Below, in pieces: positions 1 through 10,485 of a stretch of DNA of 64,000 nt. Under the pieces are notes generated by a model that saw nothing but the letters and a program-made list of their open reading frames with translations, was not told the DNA's origin and did not search any database. The first letter of the stretch is position 1, and every line of letters starts with the position of its first letter. A program made the position numbers and the translations under genes. Source of the stretch: Sorghum bicolor (taxonomy: Eukaryota > Streptophyta > Magnoliopsida > Poales > Poaceae); contig NC_012876.2 of assembly GCF_000003195.3 (NCBI RefSeq), positions 45,813,276 through 45,877,275 of the forward strand. The letters run 5' to 3'.

Positions 1-1579
1 GTATATAGTTAACTTGTCAATTAGCATCTAGCCACTTCTTTAATTATTAATATTCCTAAACATGAAGTAGGTTGTCGTCCCTAATTATATTGCTAGGAAT
101 TTATAGATTCATATATACTATTGTGACTAGGAAGAAGGAAAAGACATGAATATAATTGTAAACTAAATGGGTTCTCCAAGCGGACAAATAATTTTACCGT
201 TGTAGCATTTTACCTAGGGAAGTATCCGTTTGTCGATTTATATTTATACCACAGGGAAGGCTAAGGGTTAAACTATATCTTTTATATTGATAAGAATAAA
301 TAAATGATATTACCTAAGTCCTATAATCTACTCATAACAGGCAGAGCTCACAAGATAAATATAGATAAATAATACTGATAGCATAATCTTCAAGTATCAT
401 AAACAAGGATAATCATCAGAGCATCTACTAGTTATAATCATACTTAGCCAATGGATAAACTAGGGAGTTGAATCTAAGGTAATTCTATAACTATGCCAAT
501 GAATAACTCTAATTTGTGCAATTACATCTAGAAATCATTGTTAACTGAACCCTATATCACAATTACATGTAAAGAGGCATCAACTAGTGAGGGTTCTAAG
601 ACGTAACCGTCACCTCCTTCGTGACCGTGCCCATGCTAGCCCTACGTACGGAGGGTGGACTACAGAGGAACCAACACAACTGTCACCTACACGGACTACC
701 ACACGACCCGGCACGTCAGGGGGCACTCATAGACAAACAAGATATCTAGACACCACGTCTACATACTGTCTATCATCTACCCAACGATCGATTAGGTAAA
801 CGCTATATGCGCAATTACATGAATTCAATAAGATCAAACCAACTATCCTAGACATATAATCAAAGTAGACAATGACTAATGTAATTAAGAATATATGAAT
901 CCATTGAGAATAAAGTCTCCAAAATATACAATGAAATACTATAAAGTAGAACTAGAACTATTACCAAACTCTTGCGCTCCAGACGAATGCGAGGGGCTTC
1001 AGATCCCGATGAAGAACTAGATCTCCTCTACTTCTAATCTAACTAACTAGAAATATGAACAAGAAGGCTCTTGATGAGCTTGAAGGCGCTTGAGGCTTGA
1101 TGGCTTGAGGCCTTGATGAATAATGATGTGTCTCTCTAGGGGAGATCTGCCCACGTATTTATAGTCCGGTGGGAGTCGCGCGCACCATTTGATCAAACTG
1201 ACTAAACCAAGGGCTGAGATGACTCCTCAAAGGCAGTGGAGGAAGCTTCCGGAAGGGGGCACCAAACCCTAGAGCAGGGGGCTGGCAGGCGCTAGAGTGG
1301 GGCCGACTAGCCCCACCTAGTGCCGGCTGGTCCTCCCCTCGCATCGTGTGCCTTCAAGAGTATTCCTAAACCCTCTTGCGTTGTTTCCCATGGTAGATAC
1401 GTTTCCATGTTGGATTTGCATTAAAGTCCCTATTTTGCAGCTTTCCTGAAATTCACCCTGAAAAAAAAAGATATACAAAACTCGTGGAAATTGTTAGTTT
1501 AAACCCTATACTAGTGTGTATCCATGATCGCCTTATGGTTTAACGTAATAATAAAAGTTGACGTTATCGACCATCAACA
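1..1579 (-). mobile_element. Athila-like LTR fragment (minus strand)
   Basis: Most of an LTR read on the minus strand. It begins at 1579 (minus-strand TGTTGATGG) and continues past the left edge of the window. It is a diverged relative of the TE-B LTR: the stretches around 62-80 (taggttgtcgtcccta), 640-700 (ggagggtggacta, then accacacgacccgg) and 1156-1164 (minus-strand TATA box, CTATAAATA) line up with the same landmarks in TE-B's LTR. The far end and the TSD lie outside the window. It abuts a GGGGG run in TE-C, so it is probably the 5' LTR of a minus-strand element inserted into TE-C. Confidence 0.7.
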
Positions 1580-1692
1580 GGGGGCTACTCCCGCGGGGGT
1601 CGCTCACGCCCTCCTCACGAAAATTCAACCATTAATAAACCCCTACACGATCACAAATGCTCGAGCAGGGGCTCGGGGGCTACTATAGAGGC
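1580..1692 (+). other. TE-C internal 3' remnant with polypurine tract
   Basis: Short internal remnant just before the TE-C 3' LTR. It has two gggggctact blocks (1580 and about 1676), the second directly before the LTR start at 1693 and able to serve as a plus-strand primer tract. No coding sequence is left. Confidence 0.55.
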
Positions 1693-1749
1693 TGTCAACA
1701 TGGGGTACCCACACAGACGTCACTGACAAAGGATAAAAAGCGAACCCGC

Positions 1750-3028
1750 TCTTGACGGTCCTTAATGCTCACATTTAACCATCAACTAATCATGGAAAAA
1801 GACTTATATGCAGCCAACACCTAGACTTAGGGTTTTATCTGACAGAATTCCACGAGTTTTGGTGTTTGTCTATTTCTGCAGGGGGTTATCAGGAAATATG
1901 AAAGAAAGGCCCACACGTCAGGTTTACATAGAGATATTAACGTGCCGCGCAATTTTCTACCATCTAGAAGACTCCAGAAGCCACGGGAACGAACGGGAGG
2001 CCGATCGGGCCCGGGGCAGGGCGCCCGCCCAAGTCCCTTGGGTGCCCGCCCAGCTATAGTAACCAATCAGCTTCAACTTCGCGGATCGTGCTCCACCGAC
2101 CTAAGGGACCAAGGAAAACCGTGTGATTAATGTCGGTTTGATCCGACGGCCCAGATTCATCTGAAAAGACTGTATAAGCAAGGCCCCCTAGCCCCTGGAG
2201 AGCATACCACTTCTACAGAATCAAAGCTAGGGTTTCAATTCTTCATCCAAGTAGAGAGGATCCCTCTAGTTCTTCTTGTTCTACCTCTAGTTCATCTAGA
2301 TCTAGTTCTAGTTCATCTAGTTCAAGTTCTAGTTCCTCTAGTTCTAGTTCTAGTTAGTTCTAGTTGTAATCTAGAAAATATGGAGAGAGAAGAGGAGAGC
2401 GGAGGAGGAGCCGGATCTGTCGGATCTTCCTCAACATTATACTTTTGCAGCATCTGGTTCGTTCTTCATCGTTCTCCAGGTTCTTTAATTCATAATTCCT
2501 GAGTTCTTTAATTACTTTTATTTACATTCAAGTTATTTATTGGATTCCCGCTTGCATCAAGTGCTCTAGTCTTTATAACGCTAGAGTAGTAATTAATAGA
2601 TTAGACGTGGTGTTTAGTCTTGCGATTACCTGGAATTGCACCCAATCCTGCGGATTGTTGTGGTAGCCTTAGGGTAGTGACAACCCTAACGGTCGACGTA
2701 TTCCACCACGTTCGGATCGGTGTTTGTAGGACCGTAGTCAGACCTTCCTAGCCCCCTTCTCATCTCTTTTTGTGGTTAGTGCTCTGATGTCCCGAAATAG
2801 ATAATCTTGAAGTAATTCTTGATTCTAAGATCAACTAGAGAACTCTCAGGAAACTTCCTCTCTTCTCACAAAAAATAATCATATAGTTATCCTTGGGCGA
2901 TCTTGGATCTTAATTAGTACACTCACGTTCTCTGTGGAAAATCGATACTCTGGAATACTCCCGGGTGAAGGCTACATCGGTATCCGTGCGCTTGCGGATT
3001 TTTCTGTTTGCGTTTAAAATACCCAACA
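1750..3028 (+). repeat. TE-A1 5' LTR
   Basis: 1279-bp LTR. U3 holds the GC module GGGCGCCCGCCC at 2019-2030 and a second copy, GGGTGCCCGCCC, at 2040-2051. The TATA position near 2170 reads tgtataagc, a decayed form of the ctataaaac seen in TE-A2. A run of ctagtt hexamers at about 2258-2370 follows. Ends in acccaaca. Confidence 0.88.
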
Positions 3029-3035
3029 AGCTTTC

Positions 3036-3053
3036 TAGCGCCGTTGCCGGGGA
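3036..3053 (+). promoter_or_regulatory. TE-A1 primer binding site (tRNA-Asp type)
   Basis: TAGCGCCGTTGCCGGGGA lies 7 bases after the LTR. It is complementary to the 3' end of plant tRNA-Asp except for one substitution (TGG to TAG). The same site appears in TE-A2, B, D and F. Confidence 0.8.
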
Positions 3054-3146
3054 ACGGTAGTTGTGCTAGTTTCGAACCAAGTCGTCCGTGTATCCTTTTT
3101 ATTTTCCTTTTTTACCACACTCACCTTATCATTTTCACCATACCAC

Positions 3147-3359
3147 ATGGATTTCACTCTAAGCATTAATGAGCATGGAATTTATTTCATAGCCACTTCA
3201 TTTACTCCATGCTCATATGCAACATCTTTCCAATCCATTGGTTTTTCCAACATCACCACATTCGAGATCTCCAACCCCCTCATCCTTTCTATTTATAAAA
3301 ACTTTAAAAGGGCGGTTATCGATGCATATGTCTATATTAAATATTGCAGATCTCGTTGA
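3147..3359 (+). CDS. Small 70-aa leader ORF, unknown function (TE-A1)
   Basis: ATG at 3147, about 95 bases after the primer site, gives a 70-residue protein starting MDFTLSINEHGIYF and ending YIKYCRSR. I do not recognise a family. TE-A2 has the same ORF at the same place and of the same length (39396-39608), with only a handful of amino-acid changes and the same stop, so the frame has survived in two copies. It could be a remnant of a gag leader or a chance frame in a recently copied family. Hydrophobic and aromatic residues dominate; there is no clear membrane segment. Confidence 0.35.
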   Translation: MDFTLSINEHGIYFIATSFTPCSYATSFQSIGFSNITTFEISNPLILSIYKNFKRAVIDAYVYIKYCRSR

Positions 3360-3654
3360 GTTGATCTTGATATAGGTCAGCGTTGGAGGGGAAATCACTT
3401 CACCGACATAAATTGATGGTTTCCCAAGGACAAGCTTAGTGTCCTAAAATATGCACTGATCAGATCGTAACATGAGCTTTTAATTATTTACAACATTACC
3501 TTGTGTGTTGAGCATATAATGATAATTGTAAAAATATTCCTTCGGGTATTCTTGTCACTAACCTTTCCAGGATTGAGCAAGAAGATCGGATGAATGACAA
3601 GCACAAGGTATGTCCAACCAATCATCATACAACATTGAATTAAATTCATCCAAA

Positions 3655-3686
3655 CTTGAATTTTGCAAAATTCAAGCTTGGGGGAG
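3655..3686 (+). other. Palindrome plus polypurine-like tract (TE-A1, internal)
   Basis: A perfect 22-nt palindrome (3655-3676, half-site CTTGAATTTTG) runs directly into cttgggggag (3677-3686), which matches the 3' PPT at 8062-8077. The same unit is kept in TE-A2 (39899-39930). Confidence 0.7.
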
Positions 3687-4829
3687 TACTTTACATAAAA
3701 ACATTCTTTGCCATGTTGCTATGTTGGTTGTCCCTACCTTTGAGACATGCTAATTGTTAAATACTAATCACACTGCTTCATCTCCACTTGAGTAGATCTC
3801 TATAAATGATTTCATGCTACCTTTATTTGCTTTAGTATATGACTAGGTTTGGAGTAGTTTCTTTTATCTCTTAATTAAGCATGGTGCTTAGTTTAGGGCT
3901 GATGATCTTACTTCCAAGGGAGTTTAAATTAAGCATGATGCTACGTTAAAATGCCCTCCTAAATCAAATTAGACATGGTGTCTAGGTTGATTTTTGAGCC
4001 GATAGTATGCTATAGTAGATATTGGATATTTGGTTGGACCAACCCCTGCAGGAAAACTTTCAATATTGACCTGGGAAGTCCAGAGATAAACTCACATTAG
4101 AGACAAAGAGAGAGACACATGAAGTTTAACAATTTACACAAGGAAGGCATAGCTCACAAGAGATGATCCATGGAGGGTGCAACAAACACGATGCACAACC
4201 GCTAAGAAAGGAAAGCTTCCACAAGGAGATACTGTACCATCACTCTTCAAGTAAGGTAACATCTTAAGGTACTTGACTATCACTTCTATAAGCTTCTCCT
4301 TGGTTCTGGCGTTCACATGAATAAAAGAAACAAACATGTATGATTTACAACTCTAGATTAACCAACCCAATCGATTCAACATGTTTAGTCCTTCCACCTT
4401 TTTGATCCTACACTCCTAATCATATAAGCTAAAATGTTGCACACTCAATCTTTGGAAGATATATATATATATAAACATAAGTATAGATAGATTATCTTTC
4501 CATTAGGTTGAGCAATCTGATTTGACAAATGTTATAAATGTTATACTCATGATCTTATTATCCATCAACTTTGTCTTGCTCACTATGCTTAAGGTTAGAG
4601 AGAACAAATACACTTTTGGTTCTGTTGGTGTTTTCCACCAACAGGGCCCATGCACTTGATCTCTGTCTTGTCTCTATAAGCAGGTACACTTCGAGCAAAA
4701 TATGAAGGAGTTTTACAACTTCCAGACTCCACCAAGTGAAGAACCTAGATATACGAGCACAAACACACTGGAGATACTGGACACTCATGCAATCACTGTC
4801 CTGAGGTGCTCGAGGACGTAAGTACTGGA
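3687..4829 (+). other. TE-A1 internal stretch without supported genes
   Basis: AT-rich sequence with many stops in all frames, nearly collinear with TE-A2 39931-41090. A short (AT)n run lies at about 4460-4472. No coding domain is visible. Confidence 0.6.
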
Positions 4830-5417
4830 GTAACCCCGTTCTAGAAGTAATTACTGACCTTCTGCCAGTCAAGAGAGGCGATCCAGGACGCCCCGTCATC
4901 CCGATCTCCATCGGCATGGTGGACTTCCCAGAAGCACTCTGCGACTTTGGCTCCAGCGTCAACATTATGCCCAGGGTACTATATAAAAGAATTCTTTACA
5001 CATCCTTTACTAGAAACAACCGTGTGCTTGCAGCCTGCAGATCAGACACTAAGTTTCCCAAAGGGGATATTGAAGAACCTCTGCGTCCGAGTTGGTGCCT
5101 TGTACGCCCCAGCAGACTTCGTGGTGATAGAGACTGGTACTGATGAGAGGGCACCCATCATCCTAGGGAGGCCATTCCTGAACACCTCGGGAGCTATCAT
5201 CTACGCAAGTGCTGCCAAGATCAGTTTCTACATCAAGGGGAGGAAGGCGTCGTTTTCCTTCAAGAACAAGACTACACAAATCTTAGAGCAATCCTGTCAT
5301 GAAACAAGAAAAGGACCAACAGGAGGAACAGGAACAAGCAAATGTGGACCGAGTCAGCTAAGATGGTCACTGCAGTTCAAGGAGGTCAAGACCGTCGACT
5401 TAAGTCACCATTCCTAA
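4830..5417 (+). pseudogene. Retropepsin-like domain 1, frameshifted (TE-A1)
   Basis: A remnant aspartic protease. The active-site loop reads ALCDFGSSVNIMP, with D-F-G where functional retropepsins have D-S/T-G. A frameshift near 4985 moves the rest into another frame, where a flap-like part and the C-terminal ILGRPFLNTSGA motif are seen (about 5155-5200), followed by the strand sequence ASAAKISFYIKGRK. No RT follows. This is the first of two related protease domains in the element. TE-A2 carries the same domain with a deletion of about 100 bp across the active-site side. Confidence 0.7.
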
Positions 5418-5426
5418 CCAAAAAGG

Positions 5427-5912
5427 ATGACCCAGCTCCTCCATGGAACCATGCCCCTAAAACCGACATACATTCAGCTCCAGATGGCAGATCAGACATT
5501 CCGAAAGGTTGAAGGAGAAGACGAGTACGATCCACCCATCATCCTTGGAAGACCGTTTCTCAGCACTGTTAAAGCAATCATCTACATTGGAACCAGAGAA
5601 GTCCACATGCACTTCCCATCTGAGAAGGTACGCCACTGTTTTACTGACCTTAACTATATAGTTGAAGACTCTAAGCAGGTCAGGACAAGAAGAAGACGAC
5701 ACAACAGAAACCAGAGGAGGCAAGTCATCAAGGATGGATGGGCAGACTACGAAGGAGAAGTAGTAAGGTCGGAAGACATACAGCTTGGACAGAACTATCC
5801 TGAGGAGACCGTAGCACCGAGTCAGGTGTGTAGAGAGAAGATAGTTATACATGAAGAGGAGGCACCGCCGGAACCACAGACTACGCCATCCAGCGAATCC
5901 CAGGACGACTGA
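5427..5912 (+). pseudogene. Retropepsin-like domain 2, active site deleted (TE-A1)
   Basis: Second protease-like domain, open for 161 codons. It keeps the QLQMADQTFRKV flap region and IILGRPFLSTVKAIIYIG, then an arginine-rich stretch (RTRRRRHNRNQRRQ) and an acidic tail ending SESQDD. Compared with TE-A2 (41482-41985), about 100 bp that encode the D-T-G active site are missing around 5430-5445, so it cannot be a working protease. The basic stretch might bind RNA (inference only). Confidence 0.65.
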
Positions 5913-6291
5913 GAAAATCCAGGGTCCCGTTCGGAGGACTTAAAAATACAGAACGCCTTGCCAAGAGGTAAACTTGGCAGTTATCTTTTTCCTTTCAATT
6001 ATTTAAAATAGTTTGCTTAGTTAATCATGTTCATATCATCTTGAAAAGAAAATAAAAATGTTAAAAATAGTAAGCCCCATGTGAGTATGCTCATGGCATA
6101 AAACCCATAAGTACATTCACTATGGTGGCGTAAAAATAAAATAAATATATTCCTATCCTATAAAAATGAAAATATAAAAATAAATTTATGATCCTACTAA
6201 AGAGAGTAACATTTATTAAGGACGCTCAATATGATAAAGGCTAGATATTTATGCTAACACTTAACTAGTTCCACAAAGCTTTGTTGTCTAT

Positions 6292-6495
6292 TTGAGCTCC
6301 ACAGAATTCAAGGATCAAAGAAGACTAGTAGACGGAGGACATCCTAATCACTATCAGGGTGCTGCCGACATTCAAATACACCTCCGCCACCTTTTAGCTA
6401 CATCAGAAGGAATTACGGCAAAAACCAGCTTGGGGGAGAGCACCCCCATTTATCCAGCTAAGTGTTCTACTCATGTGTATACTTTACTCAAATAA
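6292..6495 (+). other. Possible 67-codon frame shared by TE-A1 and TE-A2
   Basis: An open frame beginning TTG (no ATG) contains EFKDQRRL, GAADIQIHL and GESTPIYPAK, and its stop is conserved in TE-A2 (42545-42748). It overlaps an internal PPT-like tract, agcttgggggag at about 6428-6439, which forms a GGGGG/CCCCC stem with following bases. I cannot assign a function; it may be a gag or pol relic. Confidence 0.3.
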
Positions 6496-7254
6496 TAAAA
6501 AGATGCATAATCATATAAACCCAAATAAAGATTTTGTGCTTATATATATATCTTTGCTTAGTTTGCTAAATAAACAAATAAATAAAATTCTCTATGAACC
6601 CTCATGATAAGCTCTCACATGGAAATGATGAATAGTTGCTCTGCGATGACTAGTTCTCAAAATTAAAATCTCTCTCAAGTTTAGGCATGACTGGTATTAA
6701 TTAAGATTTGCTCTAAACCTGAACTTGTGGGGAGAGTACTTGATCTAAAGTCTAAGTCGTTAACGGATACGATATGGGAAGGTTGAGCTGTTGTTTATCT
6801 GTTCCTAGAGATGCTAGAATTCTGGAGAATTTTATCTTTGAAAATCTTTAAAATGTTACATGATGAGTTCCTGTATGATGGGAGTTTAAATTCCTACCAC
6901 AGCCATATATACATGCTTGCTAAAACTTTGAGCCACACATTTACTTTACTGCTTATGAGCATTGAGTGTGGTCAAGCTGTGTAGATCCTTAGGACCTTGT
7001 CAGGTGGTTAAATCAAGATTCACTTGCACGTTCACTCACATATGCTGCTTCTACTCCGGAAGTACGCATCCACATATATCCATTTCCATCTCCAGAACCA
7101 CCCAAAAATATTCTACTCCTATCCGGGTGAGAATAGCCAAAAACATTTCTGTTTTCCCCTGTGAAATTAATGCTCAAGTTATCTTGGTAACTACCACTTG
7201 CTATATTATTTCAGGAAATGAGTGCTCTAAAAAAAAGAAAGAATATGAGGAAAT
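6496..7254 (+). other. TE-A1 non-coding 3' interior
   Basis: AT-rich, multiply stopped sequence collinear with TE-A2 42749-43550, which has a long (AAAT)n run here where TE-A1 has only a short one (about 6566-6585). No gene is seen. Confidence 0.55.
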
Positions 7255-7258
7255 AAAA

Positions 7259-7357
7259 AGGGGCAAGTGCCTGGAACCTCGAAAGAAAAGAAAAAGTGAG
7301 ACGAGAGGTAAAAATGGACAAGTGTCCGACAGTAGAATTAGGGGTACAAGATACCCA
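7259..7357 (+). other. Mini-hairpin cluster (TE-A1 3' non-coding)
   Basis: Three short stem-loops: GGGC-AAGT-GCCT (7261-7272), GGAC-AAGT-GTCC (7316-7327) and GGGTA-caaga-TACCC (about 7342-7356). The cluster recurs in TE-A2, TE-B and TE-F with paired base changes (see findings). Confidence 0.6.
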
Positions 7358-7360
7358 CCT

Positions 7361-8037
7361 GAGAGAAAAGAAAAAGAAAATATAGAGCATCTCATTCTCC
7401 TCAAAAAGTTTCAAAGAGCAAGGAAGGTATGTATCCCCTCAAAAGAGCAAAAGTAGAATTAGACATTCACCATTATTATCACCATCATCACCATACACCA
7501 TTCATTCGCCACACATGCACATCTTGATTTGACTTATTGACTTGTTTCTTCGGATCCATGGTTTGACTATGCAATAAATGTCTTGTAAGTATGTATTAGC
7601 TGTCTCCCACCTATGAGCTCTAGATATCAAAAGCCTTATTAGAGTAGGGTGAGAGAGAAGGCAATGCCACTATGTCTCATACCAAAAATACCACATACTT
7701 TGAGAGAAGGCATACACTATTACTGCCTTGGTAAGGATCCAGAAATACCACAAATGAGAGACTAGAGAGAGTCATACAAGGAATCTCTGAGTTTTATTTG
7801 AAAATCTGCAAAAACTCCACAGCTATAGTTAATCGAAGAACAAGAGACATGGCGCTTGACTAGACCGTTCTATCTTTTAACTGCTCAAGACACAAGTGAC
7901 AGTTACAAGCCCCATGGTGGAAGGTAATATGAGTAAGTTTAAATCTTAACAGTTTACCCTAACCCAGAGATGAGATCTTGTTTGAACGCATGTATATCTT
8001 TAAGGCATGAAACCACTGCAGAAACTCTTAAGTTCAT
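7361..8037 (+). other. TE-A1 non-coding stretch before the PPT
   Basis: No coding sequence. It includes a cat/tca-rich run at about 7470-7500 and otherwise matches TE-A2 43650-44322. Confidence 0.5.
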
Positions 8038-8077
8038 CTTTGCTCAGGGACGAGCAAAGGTTAAGCTTGGGGGAGCT
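8038..8077 (+). promoter_or_regulatory. Stem-loop and 3' polypurine tract (TE-A1)
   Basis: A perfect 8-bp stem CTTTGCTC/GAGCAAAG with loop AGGGAC (8038-8059), then the purine tract aagcttgggggag, which ends just before the 3' LTR. The tract is the expected plus-strand DNA primer. The stem-loop is also found in TE-A2, B and F. Confidence 0.75.
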
Positions 8078-9357
8078 TGTTGACGGTCCTTAATGCTCAC
8101 ATTTAACCATCAACTAATCATGGAAAAAGACTTATATGCAGCCAACACCTAGACTTAGGGTTTTATCTAACAGGATTCCACGAGTTTTGGTGTTTGTCTA
8201 TTTCTGCAGGGGGTTATCAGGAAATATGAAAGAAAGGCCCACACGTCGGGTTTACATAGAGATATTAACGTGCCGTGCAATTTTCTACCATCTAGAAGAC
8301 TCCAGAAGCCACGGGAACGAACGGGAGTCCGATCGGGCCCGGGGACAGGGCGCCCGCCCAAGTCCCTTGGGTGCCCGCCCAGCTACAGTAACCAATCACC
8401 TTCAACTTCACGGATCGTGCTCCACCGACCTAAGGGACCAAGGAAAACCGTGCGATTAATGTCGGTTTGATCCGACGGCCCAGATTCATCTGAAAAGAGT
8501 GTATAAGCAAGGCCCCCTGGCCCCTAGAGAGCATATCTCTTCTACAGAATCAAAGCTAGGGTTTCAATTATTCAGCCAAGTAGAGAGGATCCCTCTAGTT
8601 CTTCTAGTTCTACCTCTAGTTCATCTAGATCTAGTTCTAGTTCATCTAGTTCTAGTTCTAGTTCCTCTAGTTCTAGTTCTAGTTAGTTCTAGTTGTAATC
8701 TAGAAAATAGGGAGAGAGAAGAGGAGAGCGGAGGAGGAGCCGGATCTGTCGGATCTTCCTCAACATTATACTTTTGCAGCATCTGGTTCGTTCTTCATCG
8801 TTCTCCAGGTTCTTCAATTCATAATTCCTGAGTTCTTTAATTACTTTTATTTACATTCAAGTTATTTATTGGATTCCCGCTTGCATGAAGTGCTCTAGTC
8901 TTTATAACGCTAGAGTAGTAATTAATAGATTAGACGTGGTGTTTAGTCTTGCGATTACCTGGAATTGCACCCAATCCTGCAGATTGTTGTGGTAGCCTTA
9001 GGGTAGTGACAGCCCTAACAGTCGACGTATTCCACCACGTTCGGATCGGTGTTTGTAGGACCGTAGTCAGACCTTCCTAACCCCCTTCTCATCTCTTTCT
9101 ATGGCTAGTGCTCTAATGTCCCGAAATAGATAATCTTGAAGTAATTCTTGATTCTTAGATCAACTAGAGAACTCTCAGGAAACTTCCTCTCTTCCCACCA
9201 AAAATAATCATATAGTTATCCTTGGGCGATATTGGATCTTAATTAGTACACTCACGTTCTCTGTGGAAAATCGATACTCTGGAATACTCCCGGGTGAAGG
9301 CTACATCGGTATCCGTGCGCTTGCGGATTTTTCTGTTTGCGTTTAAAATAGCCAACA
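8078..9357 (+). repeat. TE-A1 3' LTR
   Basis: 1280-bp LTR, TGTTGACGG to GCCAACA, followed by TSD CCCGC. It has the GC module near 8348-8380 and the ctagtt array at about 8594-8700. Confidence 0.9.
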
Positions 9358-10390
9358 CCCGCGAGTTAGATTCGTCACCCCCTCTGTAAACAACCACTAA
9401 TCGACTCCCAGACTCAACCCAAAACACGCATAACCTTCGACCCTGGTCTTGATTATGGAAATAAGGTCGAGCGAACGGCTAAAGTCTTGAAGCCATACGG
9501 TCCTCAATTACAGAAATGGCGTCGAGCGAATCGGCCAGCCTCGAGCATAAAAGTGCATCCCCGCCACCTGCCACTAGTACAGGGTTGAGGGCATTTAATG
9601 CAACTAACAGGCTCCCACCTAACCCGACAGTCACAAGAAACGTGATGATGGATCTTGCCTTGTCAAATCCTACCTTTTCTCGAAATCAGAGAAAGGTACA
9701 AGCAAGCATAGTTGCAAGAGGTGTAATATCCTATCAAGGAACCCCTCGAGATGAGATAGTCAGCACTCTCATACGTGGGTGCCGTCTAAGCCGCTAGGCC
9801 CTCGAACCCGCATGCTCCTTCCCATGGAAGGAATGAGCGACGAAAGTTAGCGCTCCAACCACTCCTAACACGACGTCTGCTACCACATACAAGCATGCGT
9901 ATACATGAACCAATACCAGACGGTGTATGGGAGATAAGCTCAGGAGATGCACGCGCCATCATCGCCAAAGTACAATGTAACAAGATGGGTCGAGGCCATG
10001 CCGGTATGGAAGCCTCGAGTAGACTGGCGCCATACCCCTATTGGGGCCTATTCTAGCGCCTACACCCTATAACCTTGAGCCTTCCCTTAGACTATAAAAG
10101 GAGACACTTAGGCTGAGCTATGGTAGACAACACACGATACGTAGAACACCGCTCTCATACACCGCAATACACCGCTAGGACTTAGAATCCACATCCAAGC
10201 TTCCTTGTATTCCCTTGTACAAGCACTTAGGTGCAAGATAATACAAACTCTCCCCCCCCGCTGGATGTAGGGCCTTCTTTTGCCCGAACCAGGATAAATC
10301 CTTGTGTCCATCTTGCATCACCATCCTGAAAGGAGAACACACACACAAATTCACTCGTTGGTGTTACCCCCTGGGGTTAAAACACTGACA

Positions 10391-10485
10391 CATATGCTAT
10401 AACTATGCCCTCTTGCATAAGTACACATCCCAAACCATTCCTTGACGCGACACAAAACACATCAAAAGACTGCTCGATGTCCAGT
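10391..10485. other. Unassigned spacer between TE-C and TE-D
   Basis: 95 bp between the TE-C LTR end and the TE-D LTR start. Its last five bases, CCAGT, should be the left TSD of TE-D; the matching copy is outside the window. Confidence 0.5.

Larger units (their letters stand above)
1750..9357 (+). mobile_element. TE-A1: non-autonomous Athila-like LTR retrotransposon
   Basis: Complete element with LTRs 1750-3028 and 8078-9357 and a perfect TSD CCCGC (1745-1749 and 9358-9362). The LTR ends are TGTTG (here mutated to TCTTG) and CAACA. The primer site matches tRNA-Asp. The interior carries two decayed retropepsin-like domains and long non-coding stretches; I find no gag, RT, RNase H or integrase. 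It is the same family as TE-A2 but older, with more LTR differences and a degraded TATA region. Confidence 0.9.
1693..10390 (+). mobile_element. TE-C 3' LTR (Ty3-like), split by TE-A1
   Basis: LTR beginning TGTCA at 1693 and ending TGACA at 10390, so its ends are inverted. TE-A1 plus a 5-bp TSD splits it; without the insert it is about 1085 bp (1693-1749 plus 9363-10390). A TATA box (actataaaagg) sits near 10090. The segment 9363-10390 has open stretches, including one from 9516 to 9797, but nothing resembling a known protein. Whether this is a 3' LTR or a solo LTR with adjoining sequence cannot be fully settled, because only 113 bp of interior is present. Confidence 0.7.

Noticed and set aside
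1808..2130. Overlapping frames on both strands in the A-family LTR (also at 8136, 38096, 44421)
   Set aside because: They recur because the LTR recurs; the frames cover the promoter and are not protein-like.
6962..7456. 164-codon frame in TE-A1 3' non-coding region
   Set aside because: Covers the hairpin cluster and is not kept open in TE-A2; lysine-rich by base composition only.
9516..9797. 93-codon frame in the right part of the TE-C LTR
   Set aside because: Lies inside an LTR, shows no known motif and no promoter or ATG context of note; chance frame.
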